A DNA stretch of 11,461 bases from Candidatus Woesearchaeota archaeon (GTDB taxonomy: Archaea > Nanobdellota > Nanobdellia > SCGC-AAA011-G17 > JAPLZO01). Positions 1-6,485 of the stretch are shown in pieces. The stretch is from contig JAPLZO010000014.1 of assembly GCA_026394995.1 (NCBI GenBank), positions 1-11,461 of the forward strand, written 5' to 3'. How positions within the stretch are numbered: position 1 is the stretch's first letter; each line of letters starts with the position of its first letter. The notes below the pieces were generated by a model. That model was not told the DNA's origin and ran no database searches. It saw only the letters and a program-made list of their open reading frames with translations. The position numbers and the translations under genes were made by a program.

Positions 1-201
1 CATGAATTGTATTAATTCCATACCCTTTGGCATTAAAATAAATAAAAAAGCAATTATTATAGCAATTGCTGCATTTGCTGATGCATTATCACCAAATAAT
101 TTTAATTTGCTTAAAATACCCCACATTACTACAAAAATAAATATTAAAACAATAACAGGCAACAAAAATTTCAAAATCTCGGGTTGTAATAATGTAGCCA
201 T
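1..201 (-). CDS. Multi-pass membrane protein, third paralog of a tandem set (3' end cut by window edge)
   Basis: An open frame starts with ATG directly after the TAA of the preceding gene (TAAATG, no gap) and runs off the left edge, leaving 67 residues. Residues about 9-30 form a transmembrane segment, followed by a basic turn (SKLKLFGDN) and a second hydrophobic segment at about 42-58. The pattern of a 'LP..V' helix, 'IL.K.K(L/I)(F/L)G', then an Asn/Ala-rich start to helix 2 is the same as in the next two genes upstream, so it is a diverged paralog. It differs in starting almost directly at helix 1, without their 10-15 residue leader. No catalytic motif is visible and the function is unknown. 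It is probably cotranscribed with its two neighbours. An overlapping plus-strand frame over 2-295 is a shadow. Confidence 0.75.
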   Translation of the reverse strand, partial: MATLLQPEILKFLLPVIVLIFIFVVMWGILSKLKLFGDNASANAAIAIIIAFLFILMPKGMELIQFM

Positions 202-711
202 TTATGGTTCTTTTTTACCTCCACCTTCACCTTTACTCATCCAAAATATAACTACTAGAAATATTGCTATAAAAATAATAACTGATATTGTCTGAGAGTC
301 TATATTTGTTAACCAAGATGGTAAATTCCATCTATCTGATACACTACTTGCAAAAAAACTCCATCCAACAAATATTACAGATATGATGATAGCAGCAATA
401 AGCCATCCTCCCGTAGCCCATTTGTGTTCACCGCCAACAAATATTCCTACTACTAACAAAAACATTATAATTACAATTAAAACTAAAGAAATATTTGGTA
501 AAAAAGTATTAATTATTCCAACAATGCTTTGATTTTGTACTAATAATAAACCAATTACTAATGCAACAATAGCATCAATATTTTTTTTAGCTCCAAGTAT
601 TTTAGATTTATTTAATATTGCAAAAGATATAGCAAATATTAAAACAAAAGGTAAAAATACAGTAAAGCCACCTATATCTCTAAAACTATTAATTATATCA
701 TTAAAATTCAT
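202..711 (-). CDS. Multi-pass membrane protein, second paralog of a tandem set
   Basis: This 169-residue protein is almost entirely hydrophobic. Transmembrane segments lie at roughly 14-34, 46-64, 70-92, 100-122 and 142-160. A polar, Trp-rich loop (SDRWNLPSWLTNIDS, about 125-139) precedes the last helix, and the tail is charged and Gly-rich (KGEGGGKKEP). Helix 1, the 'AIL.K.KILG' turn, 'KN(I/V)DA..A.VI' and the 'P.ISLVL' start of helix 3 align by eye with the larger paralog upstream. Its ATG overlaps the upstream stop as ATGA, which suggests translational coupling, and its own TAA abuts the next ATG. The family looks like an integral membrane protein often seen in DPANN genomes (recollection, not a search). 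No enzyme motif is visible and the function is unknown. Confidence 0.85.
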   Translation of the reverse strand: MNFNDIINSFRDIGGFTVFLPFVLIFAISFAILNKSKILGAKKNIDAIVALVIGLLLVQNQSIVGIINTFLPNISLVLIVIIMFLLVVGIFVGGEHKWATGGWLIAAIIISVIFVGWSFFASSVSDRWNLPSWLTNIDSQTISVIIFIAIFLVVIFWMSKGEGGGKKEP

Positions 712-1277
712 TTTATACCACCTTCACTTTTAAAACCCACAACATATCCTATTATGAGTACTAAGAATATTATAAGTATAATCGTTCCTATGATTGGTCC
801 ACTTTCAAAACCTGATGTAACAAAATTCCAAAATAAATCAAGCCACGACTCATTACTACCTTCTGATCTAATACTACTTAAAAATATTAATAATATTCCA
901 ATAAAAATAACTAAAATCAAAAACCATTTAAATATTTTATTTTCCTCAAAGTTAAATTGTTTGTCCCCCATAAAACTACCAGCCAACAACATAAAGCTTA
1001 TCAAAATAACAAGAACTAAAGAAATTTTTGGCATAGCTTCTTTAATTATAGAAACAACATTTGATGCTGCTATAACAAAAAATGCTATAACAAAAGCAAT
1101 CATAGCATCAACATTTTTTCTTGGGTATTTTTCACCTTTTATATTTTCTTCCCCAAACAATTTTGTTTTTTCTAATATAGCAAAAACTAAAGTAAATACC
1201 AAAAGAAATGGTAATATCACCTCAAAAAAGCCAAAGTCTTTTAAAAAATCTAAGGCTCTAACCAATGGACTACTCAT
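708..1277 (-). CDS. Multi-pass membrane protein, first paralog of a tandem set
   Basis: This 189-residue protein is the first gene of the three-paralog operon. Predicted transmembrane segments are at about 18-36, 57-76, 84-104, 116-134 and 160-182. A Trp-containing polar loop (SNESWLDLFWNFVTSG) precedes the last helix and the C-terminal end (SEGGIK) is charged. It shares helix 1 ('ILPFLLVFTLVFAIL'), the 'EKTKLFG' turn, 'KNVDA.IAFVI' and 'P.ISLVLV' with the second paralog, but carries about 8 extra residues (ENIKGEKYP) between helices 1 and 2. ATG at 1277 is chosen because a TATA-like element lies about 26 nt upstream, which fits a leaderless transcript. Function is unknown. The overlapping plus-strand frame at 754-1293 is a shadow. 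Confidence 0.85.
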   Translation of the reverse strand: MSSPLVRALDFLKDFGFFEVILPFLLVFTLVFAILEKTKLFGEENIKGEKYPRKNVDAMIAFVIAFFVIAASNVVSIIKEAMPKISLVLVILISFMLLAGSFMGDKQFNFEENKIFKWFLILVIFIGILLIFLSSIRSEGSNESWLDLFWNFVTSGFESGPIIGTIILIIFLVLIIGYVVGFKSEGGIK

Positions 1278-1296
1278 AAAATTTTTAAATTAAATA

Positions 1297-1307
1297 GAAT
1301 ATATAAG
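1297..1307 (-). promoter_or_regulatory. TATA-box promoter of the three-paralog membrane operon
   Basis: On the minus strand CTTATATATTC is centred about 26 nt upstream of the ATG at 1277, the usual archaeal spacing between TATA box and transcription start. Transcription would therefore begin at or next to the start codon (leaderless). This rests on pattern and spacing only. Confidence 0.5.
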
Positions 1308-1318
1308 TTTTGTGGTTT

Positions 1319-1591
1319 TTATATGACACTCTCGTCTTCTTCATAACTTGGTATGGCTGCTTTACTAATCACAACAACATCTCCAATAGCCTTAACAAAT
1401 TGATGAGGAACTATAACACCTTTAGCACCACCTAAAACTTTAGTAAGAGAAGAATTCTTTGTAGCTTTTACTCTCCATCCATAAACTTTGTTGCTTGATA
1501 ATACAGCTTCTTCAATATCACCAAAATAATCACCATTATCAGTAAATACTCTCATCCCATACATCTCATTTATTTTTTTTATCTTCAACAT
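1319..1591 (-). CDS. PRC-barrel domain protein
   Basis: This 90-residue protein consists of one PRC-barrel domain: MLKIKKINEMYGMRVFTDNG, then 'YFGDIEEAVLSSNKVYGWRV', a loop containing 'LGGAKGVIVPHQFVKAIGDVVVI', and a short acidic tail (EEDESVI). Small beta-barrel PRC proteins are widespread in archaea. Some (CdpB-type in haloarchaea) bind SepF/FtsZ cell-division complexes, while others bind RNA or photosynthetic reaction centres. The specific role here cannot be read from the sequence. The frame extends five codons upstream to a TTG, but a strong Shine-Dalgarno (GGAGGGG) lies inside that extension, six nt before the ATG at 1591, so 1591 is the start. The gene stands alone, divergent from the TraB-like gene. 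Confidence 0.85.
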   Translation of the reverse strand: MLKIKKINEMYGMRVFTDNGDYFGDIEEAVLSSNKVYGWRVKATKNSSLTKVLGGAKGVIVPHQFVKAIGDVVVISKAAIPSYEEDESVI

Positions 1592-1597
1592 CTTTTT

Positions 1598-1604
1598 CCC
1601 CTCC
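1598..1604 (-). promoter_or_regulatory. Shine-Dalgarno site that fixes the PRC-barrel start
   Basis: GGAGGGG on the minus strand lies six nt before the ATG at 1591. It overlaps the alternative upstream TTG codon at 1604-1606, which argues against that longer start. It also shows that this transcript has a leader, unlike many neighbours. Confidence 0.75.
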
Positions 1605-1642
1605 AACTCTTTTAAATAAATAGGATATTCAACCTAAACCTA

Positions 1643-1656
1643 TTTAAGTATATAAA
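1643..1656. promoter_or_regulatory. Shared near-symmetric TATA element between divergent genes
   Basis: TTTAAGTATATAAA reads as a good TATA box in both directions. On the plus strand its centre is about 23 nt before the ATG at 1672, which would give a leaderless TraB-like transcript. On the minus strand it would start transcription near 1625, giving the PRC gene a leader of about 33 nt that contains its Shine-Dalgarno. The whole intergenic gap is only 80 nt, so the two genes probably share this element. Confidence 0.5.
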
Positions 1657-1671
1657 GATTTTCTTTTTGGA

Positions 1672-2352
1672 ATGTATACATACAAGAATCTAAATATTAT
1701 TGGAACATCTCATATTGCAATACAAAGTATTAAAGAAGTTGAGCAAGTAATTTTAGATATTAAACCAAATATCGTAGCTCTCGAATTAGACCCAAAAAGA
1801 TTCCAAAGTTTAATTCATAAGAAAAAAACAAAATTGAGATTAAGAGACATAGAAAAAGTTGGTTTTAAAGGTTTTTTGTTTAATGCTTTAGGAGCTTGGA
1901 TAGAAAATAAATTAGGAAAATCTGTTGGTATTTTACCTGGATCTGAAATGAAAAAAGCAGTAGAAACAGCTTATAAAGTCAAAGCAGATTTAGCATTAAT
2001 AGACCAGGATATAGAAATAACTTTAAAAAAATTATCTCAAACTTTAACCTGGAAAGAAAAATTTAGATTTTTAATAGATATCCTAAAAAGTTTATTTGCA
2101 ACAAAGAAAAATAATATAAATATTGATTTAACAAAAGTTCCTGATGAAAAAATGATAAGTATATTAACTAATCAGGTTAAAAAAAGATATCCTTCTTTTT
2201 ATAAAGTCTTAATAAAAGATCGTAATTTCTTTATGGCAAAAGCTTTATATAATTTAATGAACAAAGATACTAGTAAGACAATAGTTGCTGTTGTAGGTGC
2301 AGGTCACGAAAAAGATTTAATATCAATAATAAAAATCCATGACACAGTCTAA
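1672..2352 (+). CDS. TraB/PrgY-family domain protein, soluble form
   Basis: This 226-residue protein carries the hallmarks of the TraB (PrgY/TIKI-like) fold: 'GTSH' at 11-14, 'ALELD..R' at 36-43, 'ILPGSEMKKAVETA' at 87-100, a conserved 'KDRN.FMA' at 182-189 and 'VVGAGH' at 207-212. Family members include the enterococcal pheromone-shutdown protein and TIKI metalloproteases, where the paired G..H motifs and the Glu form a putative metal/active site. Archaeal members as I recall are usually near 390 residues with a C-terminal block of membrane helices. Here the protein stops right after the GxGH domain. The next ORF, overlapping by 14 nt in another frame, encodes a polytopic membrane protein, so the two may act together at the membrane. 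ATG at 1672 follows a TATA box at leaderless spacing. Confidence 0.85.
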   Translation: MYTYKNLNIIGTSHIAIQSIKEVEQVILDIKPNIVALELDPKRFQSLIHKKKTKLRLRDIEKVGFKGFLFNALGAWIENKLGKSVGILPGSEMKKAVETAYKVKADLALIDQDIEITLKKLSQTLTWKEKFRFLIDILKSLFATKKNNINIDLTKVPDEKMISILTNQVKKRYPSFYKVLIKDRNFFMAKALYNLMNKDTSKTIVAVVGAGHEKDLISIIKIHDTV

Positions 2353-3124
2353 CTTCACAAAACAAGAAATTAAACATATTATTTTAGCAATATTAGTAAT
2401 CGGATTTGTTTTTGCTTTTGATGATAAACAAACAAAATTTTCTTTATCATATTGGATAGGGAACTTTATTATAGTAACTATATTAGTTACAATAGCCTAT
2501 CTTACCAAAGCATTCATTCAAAAATATATTGCTAAAAGAATTGGTTGTCACACTGAGATTCAACCTTGGACATTAAAGAGATATGGTATCAGATTAGAAG
2601 CACATTTTCCAGTAAAGTTTTCAATAGGTGTAACAACTTTTACAGTTCAATATGTCCCTCTTGGTGTTATAGTACCTATTCTTATAACATTATTATCAAA
2701 TGGTCAATTATTTTTTGCAACAACCTCAATACTATTTATAACAACAATGCCATCTTATAGAATTGGTAGAGAATTTAGACATCTAACAAATTATGAAACA
2801 GCTAAAGTCGCTGTCTCAGGCCCTTTTGTTAACATTTTACTAGCCCTAGTATTTAAATTACTTAACTTTAATAATAGCCCATTAATAGATGAGTTCATTC
2901 TAATTAATTCATGGATGGCCTTATCAAATATACTACCTATACCTCATTTTGATGGTGGAGAAGCTTATTCAGGTTCTAGACCCTTATTTGTACTAACTGT
3001 AGCATTTATATTAGCCTCATTAGTATTCCTAAACTACTTAAATATATTTATAACATTTATATTAGCTGTAGTAATAGCATTATTATCTCTATTATTATTT
3101 TATTATTATAGAGTCTATAAGTAA
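2339..3124 (+). CDS. Site-2-protease (M50)-like membrane protein lacking the HExxH motif
   Basis: This 261-residue protein has about six hydrophobic segments. Three parts match archaeal M50/S2P intramembrane metalloproteases: 'KYIAKRIGCHTEIQPW' at 62-77, which normally follows the zinc site; 'VSGPFVNILLA' at 159-169, the GP..N motif; and 'NILPIPHFDGG' at 197-207, the NxxPxxxxDGG motif with the third zinc ligand D205. The place where HELAH should stand reads KAFIQ (57-61), so both zinc-binding histidines and the catalytic glutamate are absent. I infer a pseudoprotease that may bind and chaperone membrane substrates rather than cut them. The rest of the protein is intact, so this is not simple decay. 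It overlaps the TraB-like gene by 14 nt, which suggests coupling, and its TAA abuts the convergent neighbour's stop with no gap. Confidence 0.75.
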   Translation: MTQSNFTKQEIKHIILAILVIGFVFAFDDKQTKFSLSYWIGNFIIVTILVTIAYLTKAFIQKYIAKRIGCHTEIQPWTLKRYGIRLEAHFPVKFSIGVTTFTVQYVPLGVIVPILITLLSNGQLFFATTSILFITTMPSYRIGREFRHLTNYETAKVAVSGPFVNILLALVFKLLNFNNSPLIDEFILINSWMALSNILPIPHFDGGEAYSGSRPLFVLTVAFILASLVFLNYLNIFITFILAVVIALLSLLLFYYYRVYK

Positions 3125-3391
3125 TTAAGACGCTAAAGTAGCTAAACCTTTTTGACTTATCCAAATAACAAATAGCCAGGTTATAATATTATAACTTCCA
3201 TATATCGCAAAAATCATAACTACTCCAGTAGCTATATCAAATATACTAACTAAATTAACAATAAAAATCAAGCCTTTTATGATCAAATAGATTGCAAAAA
3301 ACCAAGCAATTGATGTAGCTATCTTAAATCTTAAGAGTATTAGAACTACTCCAGATAATACATCTAATACACCCAATAGTCTTAAAAACAT
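3125..3391 (-). CDS. Small four-helix membrane protein
   Basis: This 88-residue protein has four hydrophobic segments at about 5-20, 25-45, 48-64 and 68-86, starting with 'FLRLLGVLDVLSGV' and ending with 'WISQKGLATLAS'. The pattern 'LGVLD...' followed by 'F.IYLIIKGLIF' resembles small membrane proteins recurrent in DPANN genomes. This is a family resemblance by eye and no function is known to me. There are no catalytic residues or signal peptide. It converges on the S2P-like gene, the two stop codons lying back to back, and diverges from the Hef helicase gene across a 40-nt region that holds promoters for both. Confidence 0.75.
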   Translation of the reverse strand: MFLRLLGVLDVLSGVVLILLRFKIATSIAWFFAIYLIIKGLIFIVNLVSIFDIATGVVMIFAIYGSYNIITWLFVIWISQKGLATLAS

Positions 3392-3400
3392 AAAAAGCCT

Positions 3401-3422
3401 AGTATATAAAAACTTTATAAAT
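3401..3422. promoter_or_regulatory. Overlapping divergent TATA promoters (Hef helicase / small membrane protein)
   Basis: On the plus strand AGTATATAAAAA (3401-3412) is centred about 27 nt before the ATG at 3432. On the minus strand TTTATAAAG (3414-3422) lies 23-31 nt before the ATG at 3391. Both spacings fit leaderless archaeal transcripts. The two boxes are interleaved in the 40-nt gap, so simultaneous occupancy by TBP/TFB seems unlikely. Confidence 0.5.
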
Positions 3423-3431
3423 ATATCGAAT

Positions 3432-4955
3432 ATGGTATCTATAAAAAATTTTACTCCTAGATTGTATCAAGAATCTATATTAGCTACAGCAATTAAAAAG
3501 AATACTTTAGTTGTTTTACCCACAGGTTTAGGTAAAACCCATTTAAGTTTGCTTGTTGCTGTAAATAGATTAAAAAATTTTCCAAATTCTAAGATACTAT
3601 TCTTAGCCCCAACAAAGCCTCTAGCAAACCAACATTTACAGACTTACAAAAAATTTTTAGATGTTGATAAAGAAAATTTAGTTTTGTTTACTGGGTTTGT
3701 AAAACCAGAACAACGTGAAAAATTATGGCAAAATTCTACATTGATCTTTTCAACACCCCAATGTATAGAAAATGATTTAGAGAGTAATAGAATAAATCTA
3801 AAAGATTTTACACTATTAATAATAGATGAGGCTCATAGATCTGTAAAAGAATATAGTTATGTTAATGTTGCTAAAGTCTACATGAAACAAGCTCAACTTC
3901 CAAAAATATTAGCATTAACAGCATCTCCAGGCGGGACTCATGAAAAAATAAAAGAAATTTGTAAAAATCTATTTATAGAAGCTATTGAAATTAGATCAGA
4001 ACAAGATTTAGATGTTAAACCATATGTACAAGAGAAAAAAGTTGAATGGATTAATGTTGATCTTCCAGGTGAATTTAAAGAAATTTCTTCTTTGATTAAA
4101 AAAGTTTACCTTGAAAAATTAAAACATATAAAGAATTTTGGTTTTCAAAAACCTATAGGTTTGATTAATAGACGTGATTTAATTGGAATCCAATTTGCAT
4201 TTCAAAAAAGGCTAAAACATCATGATCCAGCAGCATATTCTGGAATATCTCTAGTTGCTCAAGCAATTAAACTTAGTCATGCTATTGAATTGATACAAAC
4301 ACAAAGTGTAATTTCAGTTAAAAAATTTCTTGATAAACTAAAAATAGAAACAAGTAAAGCTTCTAAATCTATAGTAAATGATAGGGATATAATAAAAGCA
4401 ATAGAATTAATTAAAAATTTAGATGAAAAAAAAGTAAAACATCCTAAGATGGAAAAACTATACCAAATTGCTCAACAAGAAATAAAACAAAATCCTAACT
4501 CTAAGATTATAATATTTGCTAATTTCAGAGACACTGTAAAAGAAATTGTAAATTTATTGAAACAAGATAAAGAGCTAAGACCTATACAATTAGTTGGACA
4601 AAAAGAGGGTGTAACTCAAAAAATACAAATAGAAACAATAAGACAATTTGAAAAAGGAGATTTTAATATTTTAGTTGGAACTAGTATCTCAGAAGAAGGC
4701 CTTGACATTTCAGGATCTTCAACCGCTATTTTCTATGAACCAATTGCAAGTGAAATTAGAAAGATTCAAAGAGCTGGTCGTGTTGGCCGTACAGAAAAAG
4801 GAAAAATAATTTTTTTAATAACCAGAGGTACAATGGACGAAGCATATTATTGGTCATCAAGAAAAAAAGAAGATACTATGAAAAAAACGATTCATAGTAT
4901 TCAAAATAGATTAGAATCTCAAAATACTTTAGAGAATGTTAAAAATAATAGCTGA
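3432..4955 (+). CDS. hef: Hef-type superfamily 2 DNA helicase (helicase half of Hef)
   Basis: This 507-residue helicase belongs to the Hef/FANCM group, which unwinds stalled replication forks and branched DNA. Visible motifs: Q-like 'TPRLYQESI' at 8-16, motif I 'LPTGLGKT' at 29-36, Ia 'LAPTKPLANQ' at 58-67, motif II DEAH at 132-135, motif III 'TASPG' at 163-167, a helical insert around 215-330 typical of Hef, motif IV 'IIIFANFRDTV' at 359-369, motif V 'VGTSISEEGLDI' at 415-426 and motif VI 'IQRAGRVGR' at 445-453. Euryarchaeal Hef is usually one chain of about 750 residues ending in an XPF-type nuclease. Here the chain stops after the helicase and the nuclease follows in a different frame with a 20-nt overlap. 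The start ATG sits 27 nt after a TATA box. Confidence 0.93.
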   Translation: MVSIKNFTPRLYQESILATAIKKNTLVVLPTGLGKTHLSLLVAVNRLKNFPNSKILFLAPTKPLANQHLQTYKKFLDVDKENLVLFTGFVKPEQREKLWQNSTLIFSTPQCIENDLESNRINLKDFTLLIIDEAHRSVKEYSYVNVAKVYMKQAQLPKILALTASPGGTHEKIKEICKNLFIEAIEIRSEQDLDVKPYVQEKKVEWINVDLPGEFKEISSLIKKVYLEKLKHIKNFGFQKPIGLINRRDLIGIQFAFQKRLKHHDPAAYSGISLVAQAIKLSHAIELIQTQSVISVKKFLDKLKIETSKASKSIVNDRDIIKAIELIKNLDEKKVKHPKMEKLYQIAQQEIKQNPNSKIIIFANFRDTVKEIVNLLKQDKELRPIQLVGQKEGVTQKIQIETIRQFEKGDFNILVGTSISEEGLDISGSSTAIFYEPIASEIRKIQRAGRVGRTEKGKIIFLITRGTMDEAYYWSSRKKEDTMKKTIHSIQNRLESQNTLENVKNNS

Positions 4956-5595
4956 TCATCGTGAAAGAAAATCTGGGATAATTAGAGAATTGGTAAAACA
5001 TAAAGTTGAGGTTGAAGAACAACAATTAGTAACAGCCGATTTTGTAATTCAAACTAAGGATAATAATGATCAAATTAAAACTATTGGAATAGAACGTAAA
5101 ACACAACAAGATCTTATTAATTCAATTATAGAAAAAAGATTAACACAACAATTAATAGTTCTAAAAGAAAATTTTGATATTCCAATATTAGTAATAGAAG
5201 GTTCTTATAATCTATACACAATAAGAAATTTTCACCCAAATGCAATACGCGGTATGCTAGCTTCTATTGCAATTGATTATCAAATACCAATTATATACAC
5301 TAGAAACTACAGAGATACAGCCTTATTATTAATAGTTATAGCTAAACGTATGGAAAAATCTTATACAATGATAACTTTACTTAAAAAAAGAAAGCCATTA
5401 ACATTAAAAGAGCAACAAGAATTGTTAATAGAAACATTACCAGGTGTTGGTCCCACTCTAGCTAAATCATTACTAAAAGAATTTAAAAGTGTAAAAAAAA
5501 TAATGAATGCTTCTGAAGAAGAATTACAAGAAGCAGAAAAAATAGGTCCTAAAAAAGCTCGTGAAATTTATAAGGTTTTAAATTCTGATTATTAA
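4936..5595 (+). CDS. XPF/Hef-type structure-specific nuclease with tandem HhH
   Basis: This 219-residue protein is an ERCC4 nuclease followed by a helix-hairpin-helix domain, as in the C-terminal half of Hef. 'IIADHRERKSG' (4-14) opens the nuclease fold. The metal-binding core is 'TADF' (33-36, with Ala where XPF family members have the Gly of GD) and 'IERKTQQDL' (52-60: E53, R54, K55, D59). 'IIEKRLTQQL' (64-73) and 'RGMLASIAIDY' (105-115) follow, as in the family. The HhH2 region is 'LPGVGPTLAKSLL' (168-180) plus 'EKIGPKKAREIYKVL' (201-215). Such enzymes dimerise and cut branched or flap DNA. The ATG lies inside the helicase ORF's last codons with no good ribosome site, so translation is probably coupled to the helicase. 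The two proteins would have to rejoin by protein contact. Confidence 0.92.
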   Translation: MLKIIADHRERKSGIIRELVKHKVEVEEQQLVTADFVIQTKDNNDQIKTIGIERKTQQDLINSIIEKRLTQQLIVLKENFDIPILVIEGSYNLYTIRNFHPNAIRGMLASIAIDYQIPIIYTRNYRDTALLLIVIAKRMEKSYTMITLLKKRKPLTLKEQQELLIETLPGVGPTLAKSLLKEFKSVKKIMNASEEELQEAEKIGPKKAREIYKVLNSDY

Positions 5596-5617
5596 TTCAA
5601 ACTTGATAATGATTGTT

Positions 5618-5902
5618 TTATCTTCTTAACCAAATACAACTACCTTTATACTCTTCAAAAAATTTTTCCATTACTTCTTTTTGCCAATCTTTAAATTTAT
5701 AAGTTTTCATTTCACCAAAACAATATTGACATTTCTTAATTTCTTTGTTACCATAGTATAATATTCCACATTTTAAACATTCTAATTCAAGTCTTGGTTC
5801 TTGTTTTATTTGAGATTCCGATATTTTTTCTTTTAATGAATCACCAACAATATTATTTATAACCCTAGAAATATTGCTTTCTGGAATATTTTTTAAGTTC
5901 AT
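5618..5902 (-). CDS. Small zinc-ribbon protein of unknown function
   Basis: This 94-residue protein has a helical, polar N-terminal part (1-35), a single C4 zinc ribbon formed by C42-x2-C45 and C58-x2-C61 with 'ELECLKCGILYYG' and 'IKKCQYCFGEMK', and a C-terminal basic/aromatic helix ending 'CIWLRR'. It resembles no named family I can identify. Such ribbons serve in nucleic-acid binding or as small protein adaptors in archaea, but the partner cannot be read here. It faces the Hef nuclease gene convergently (22-nt gap) and has its own TATA box about 31 nt upstream of the ATG. Confidence 0.75.
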   Translation of the reverse strand: MNLKNIPESNISRVINNIVGDSLKEKISESQIKQEPRLELECLKCGILYYGNKEIKKCQYCFGEMKTYKFKDWQKEVMEKFFEEYKGSCIWLRR

Positions 5903-5930
5903 CCCAAAAACTATAAATCAAAATTTAGTC

Positions 5931-5938
5931 TTTATAAC
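5931..5938 (-). promoter_or_regulatory. TATA box of the zinc-ribbon gene
   Basis: On the minus strand TTATAAAG, preceded by GG, lies 29-36 nt before the ATG at 5902. It falls in the 46-nt gap downstream of thpR and gives the zinc-ribbon gene its own promoter. Pattern and spacing only. Confidence 0.45.
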
Positions 5939-5948
5939 CTTTTTGGAA

Positions 5949-6485
5949 CTAAAAACTATATGTTACTAATACTGTATATACTGGCCCATCTTTTGTTAAT
6001 TCACTTTTTATTAATTTAAAATCACTTATTTCAAATTCTTTTTTTTCAATATTAATACTTTTTATTTGTTGTAATAACATCTCTTTATTTTTAAGGGTCT
6101 TAACTCTACCCAAAGTTAGATGTGTATAGAATCTTTGTTCTTTAGGAAAATGATTTAATAACTCAGAATCAACTTTTTGTTGTAATTCAATTACATTTCC
6201 AGCAGGTTTCAAATCAATCCATATAACATGTATTCTTTGTTCATTAGGCAAAACACCTAAATTATCTAGACTGACCTTAAATTTTTTAAACTTAATTTTT
6301 CCTAATAATTCTTTTAATAATTCAACTCTTTTTTCAGAAACTTCATCTAGAAATTTTAAGGTTAAATGTAAATGTTTTTTAGCAACCCATTTTATTTTAG
6401 CATTTTCATTACCAATTTGTTGTTGAATATTAATTAAATATTCTTTTATTTCCTTTGGTAATTCAATAGCAATAAAAGTCCTCAT
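5949..6485 (-). CDS. thpR: RNA 2',3'-cyclic 3'-phosphodiesterase (LigT/ThpR, 2H family)
   Basis: This 178-residue protein belongs to the two-histidine phosphoesterase family. The N-terminus 'MRTFIAIELP' is diagnostic of ThpR. The catalytic HxTx motifs are H40-L-T42 ('KKHLHLTLKFL') and H122-L-T124 ('FYTHLTLGRVK'), both intact. The 'NLGVLPNEQRIHVIWIDL' strand (75-92) also fits, and the length matches the family. The enzyme opens 2',3'-cyclic phosphates at RNA ends to 2'-phosphates. Its older name, 2'-5' RNA ligase, reflects a reverse reaction on tRNA halves. The ATG overlaps the TyrRS stop as ATGA, so the two tRNA-related enzymes are translationally coupled. The ORF ends TAG, followed by a short T run. 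Confidence 0.92.
   Translation of the reverse strand: MRTFIAIELPKEIKEYLINIQQQIGNENAKIKWVAKKHLHLTLKFLDEVSEKRVELLKELLGKIKFKKFKVSLDNLGVLPNEQRIHVIWIDLKPAGNVIELQQKVDSELLNHFPKEQRFYTHLTLGRVKTLKNKEMLLQQIKSINIEKKEFEISDFKLIKSELTKDGPVYTVLVTYSF

Noticed and set aside
2..295. Plus-strand ORF of 97 residues
   Set aside because: It lies antisense to the paralogous membrane genes, whose minus-strand frames have homology to each other, ATGA coupling and a promoter. The plus frame has Ile/Asn/Lys-rich composition typical of an AT-rich shadow.
754..1293. Plus-strand ORF of 179 residues
   Set aside because: Antisense to the 189-residue paralog; composition is Ile/Asn/Lys/Thr-rich with no domain and no ribosome site.
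5596..5617. Terminator between convergent Hef nuclease and zinc-ribbon genes
   Set aside because: Only a T4 run lies near 5614 and no stable hairpin; the gap is too short to support a call.
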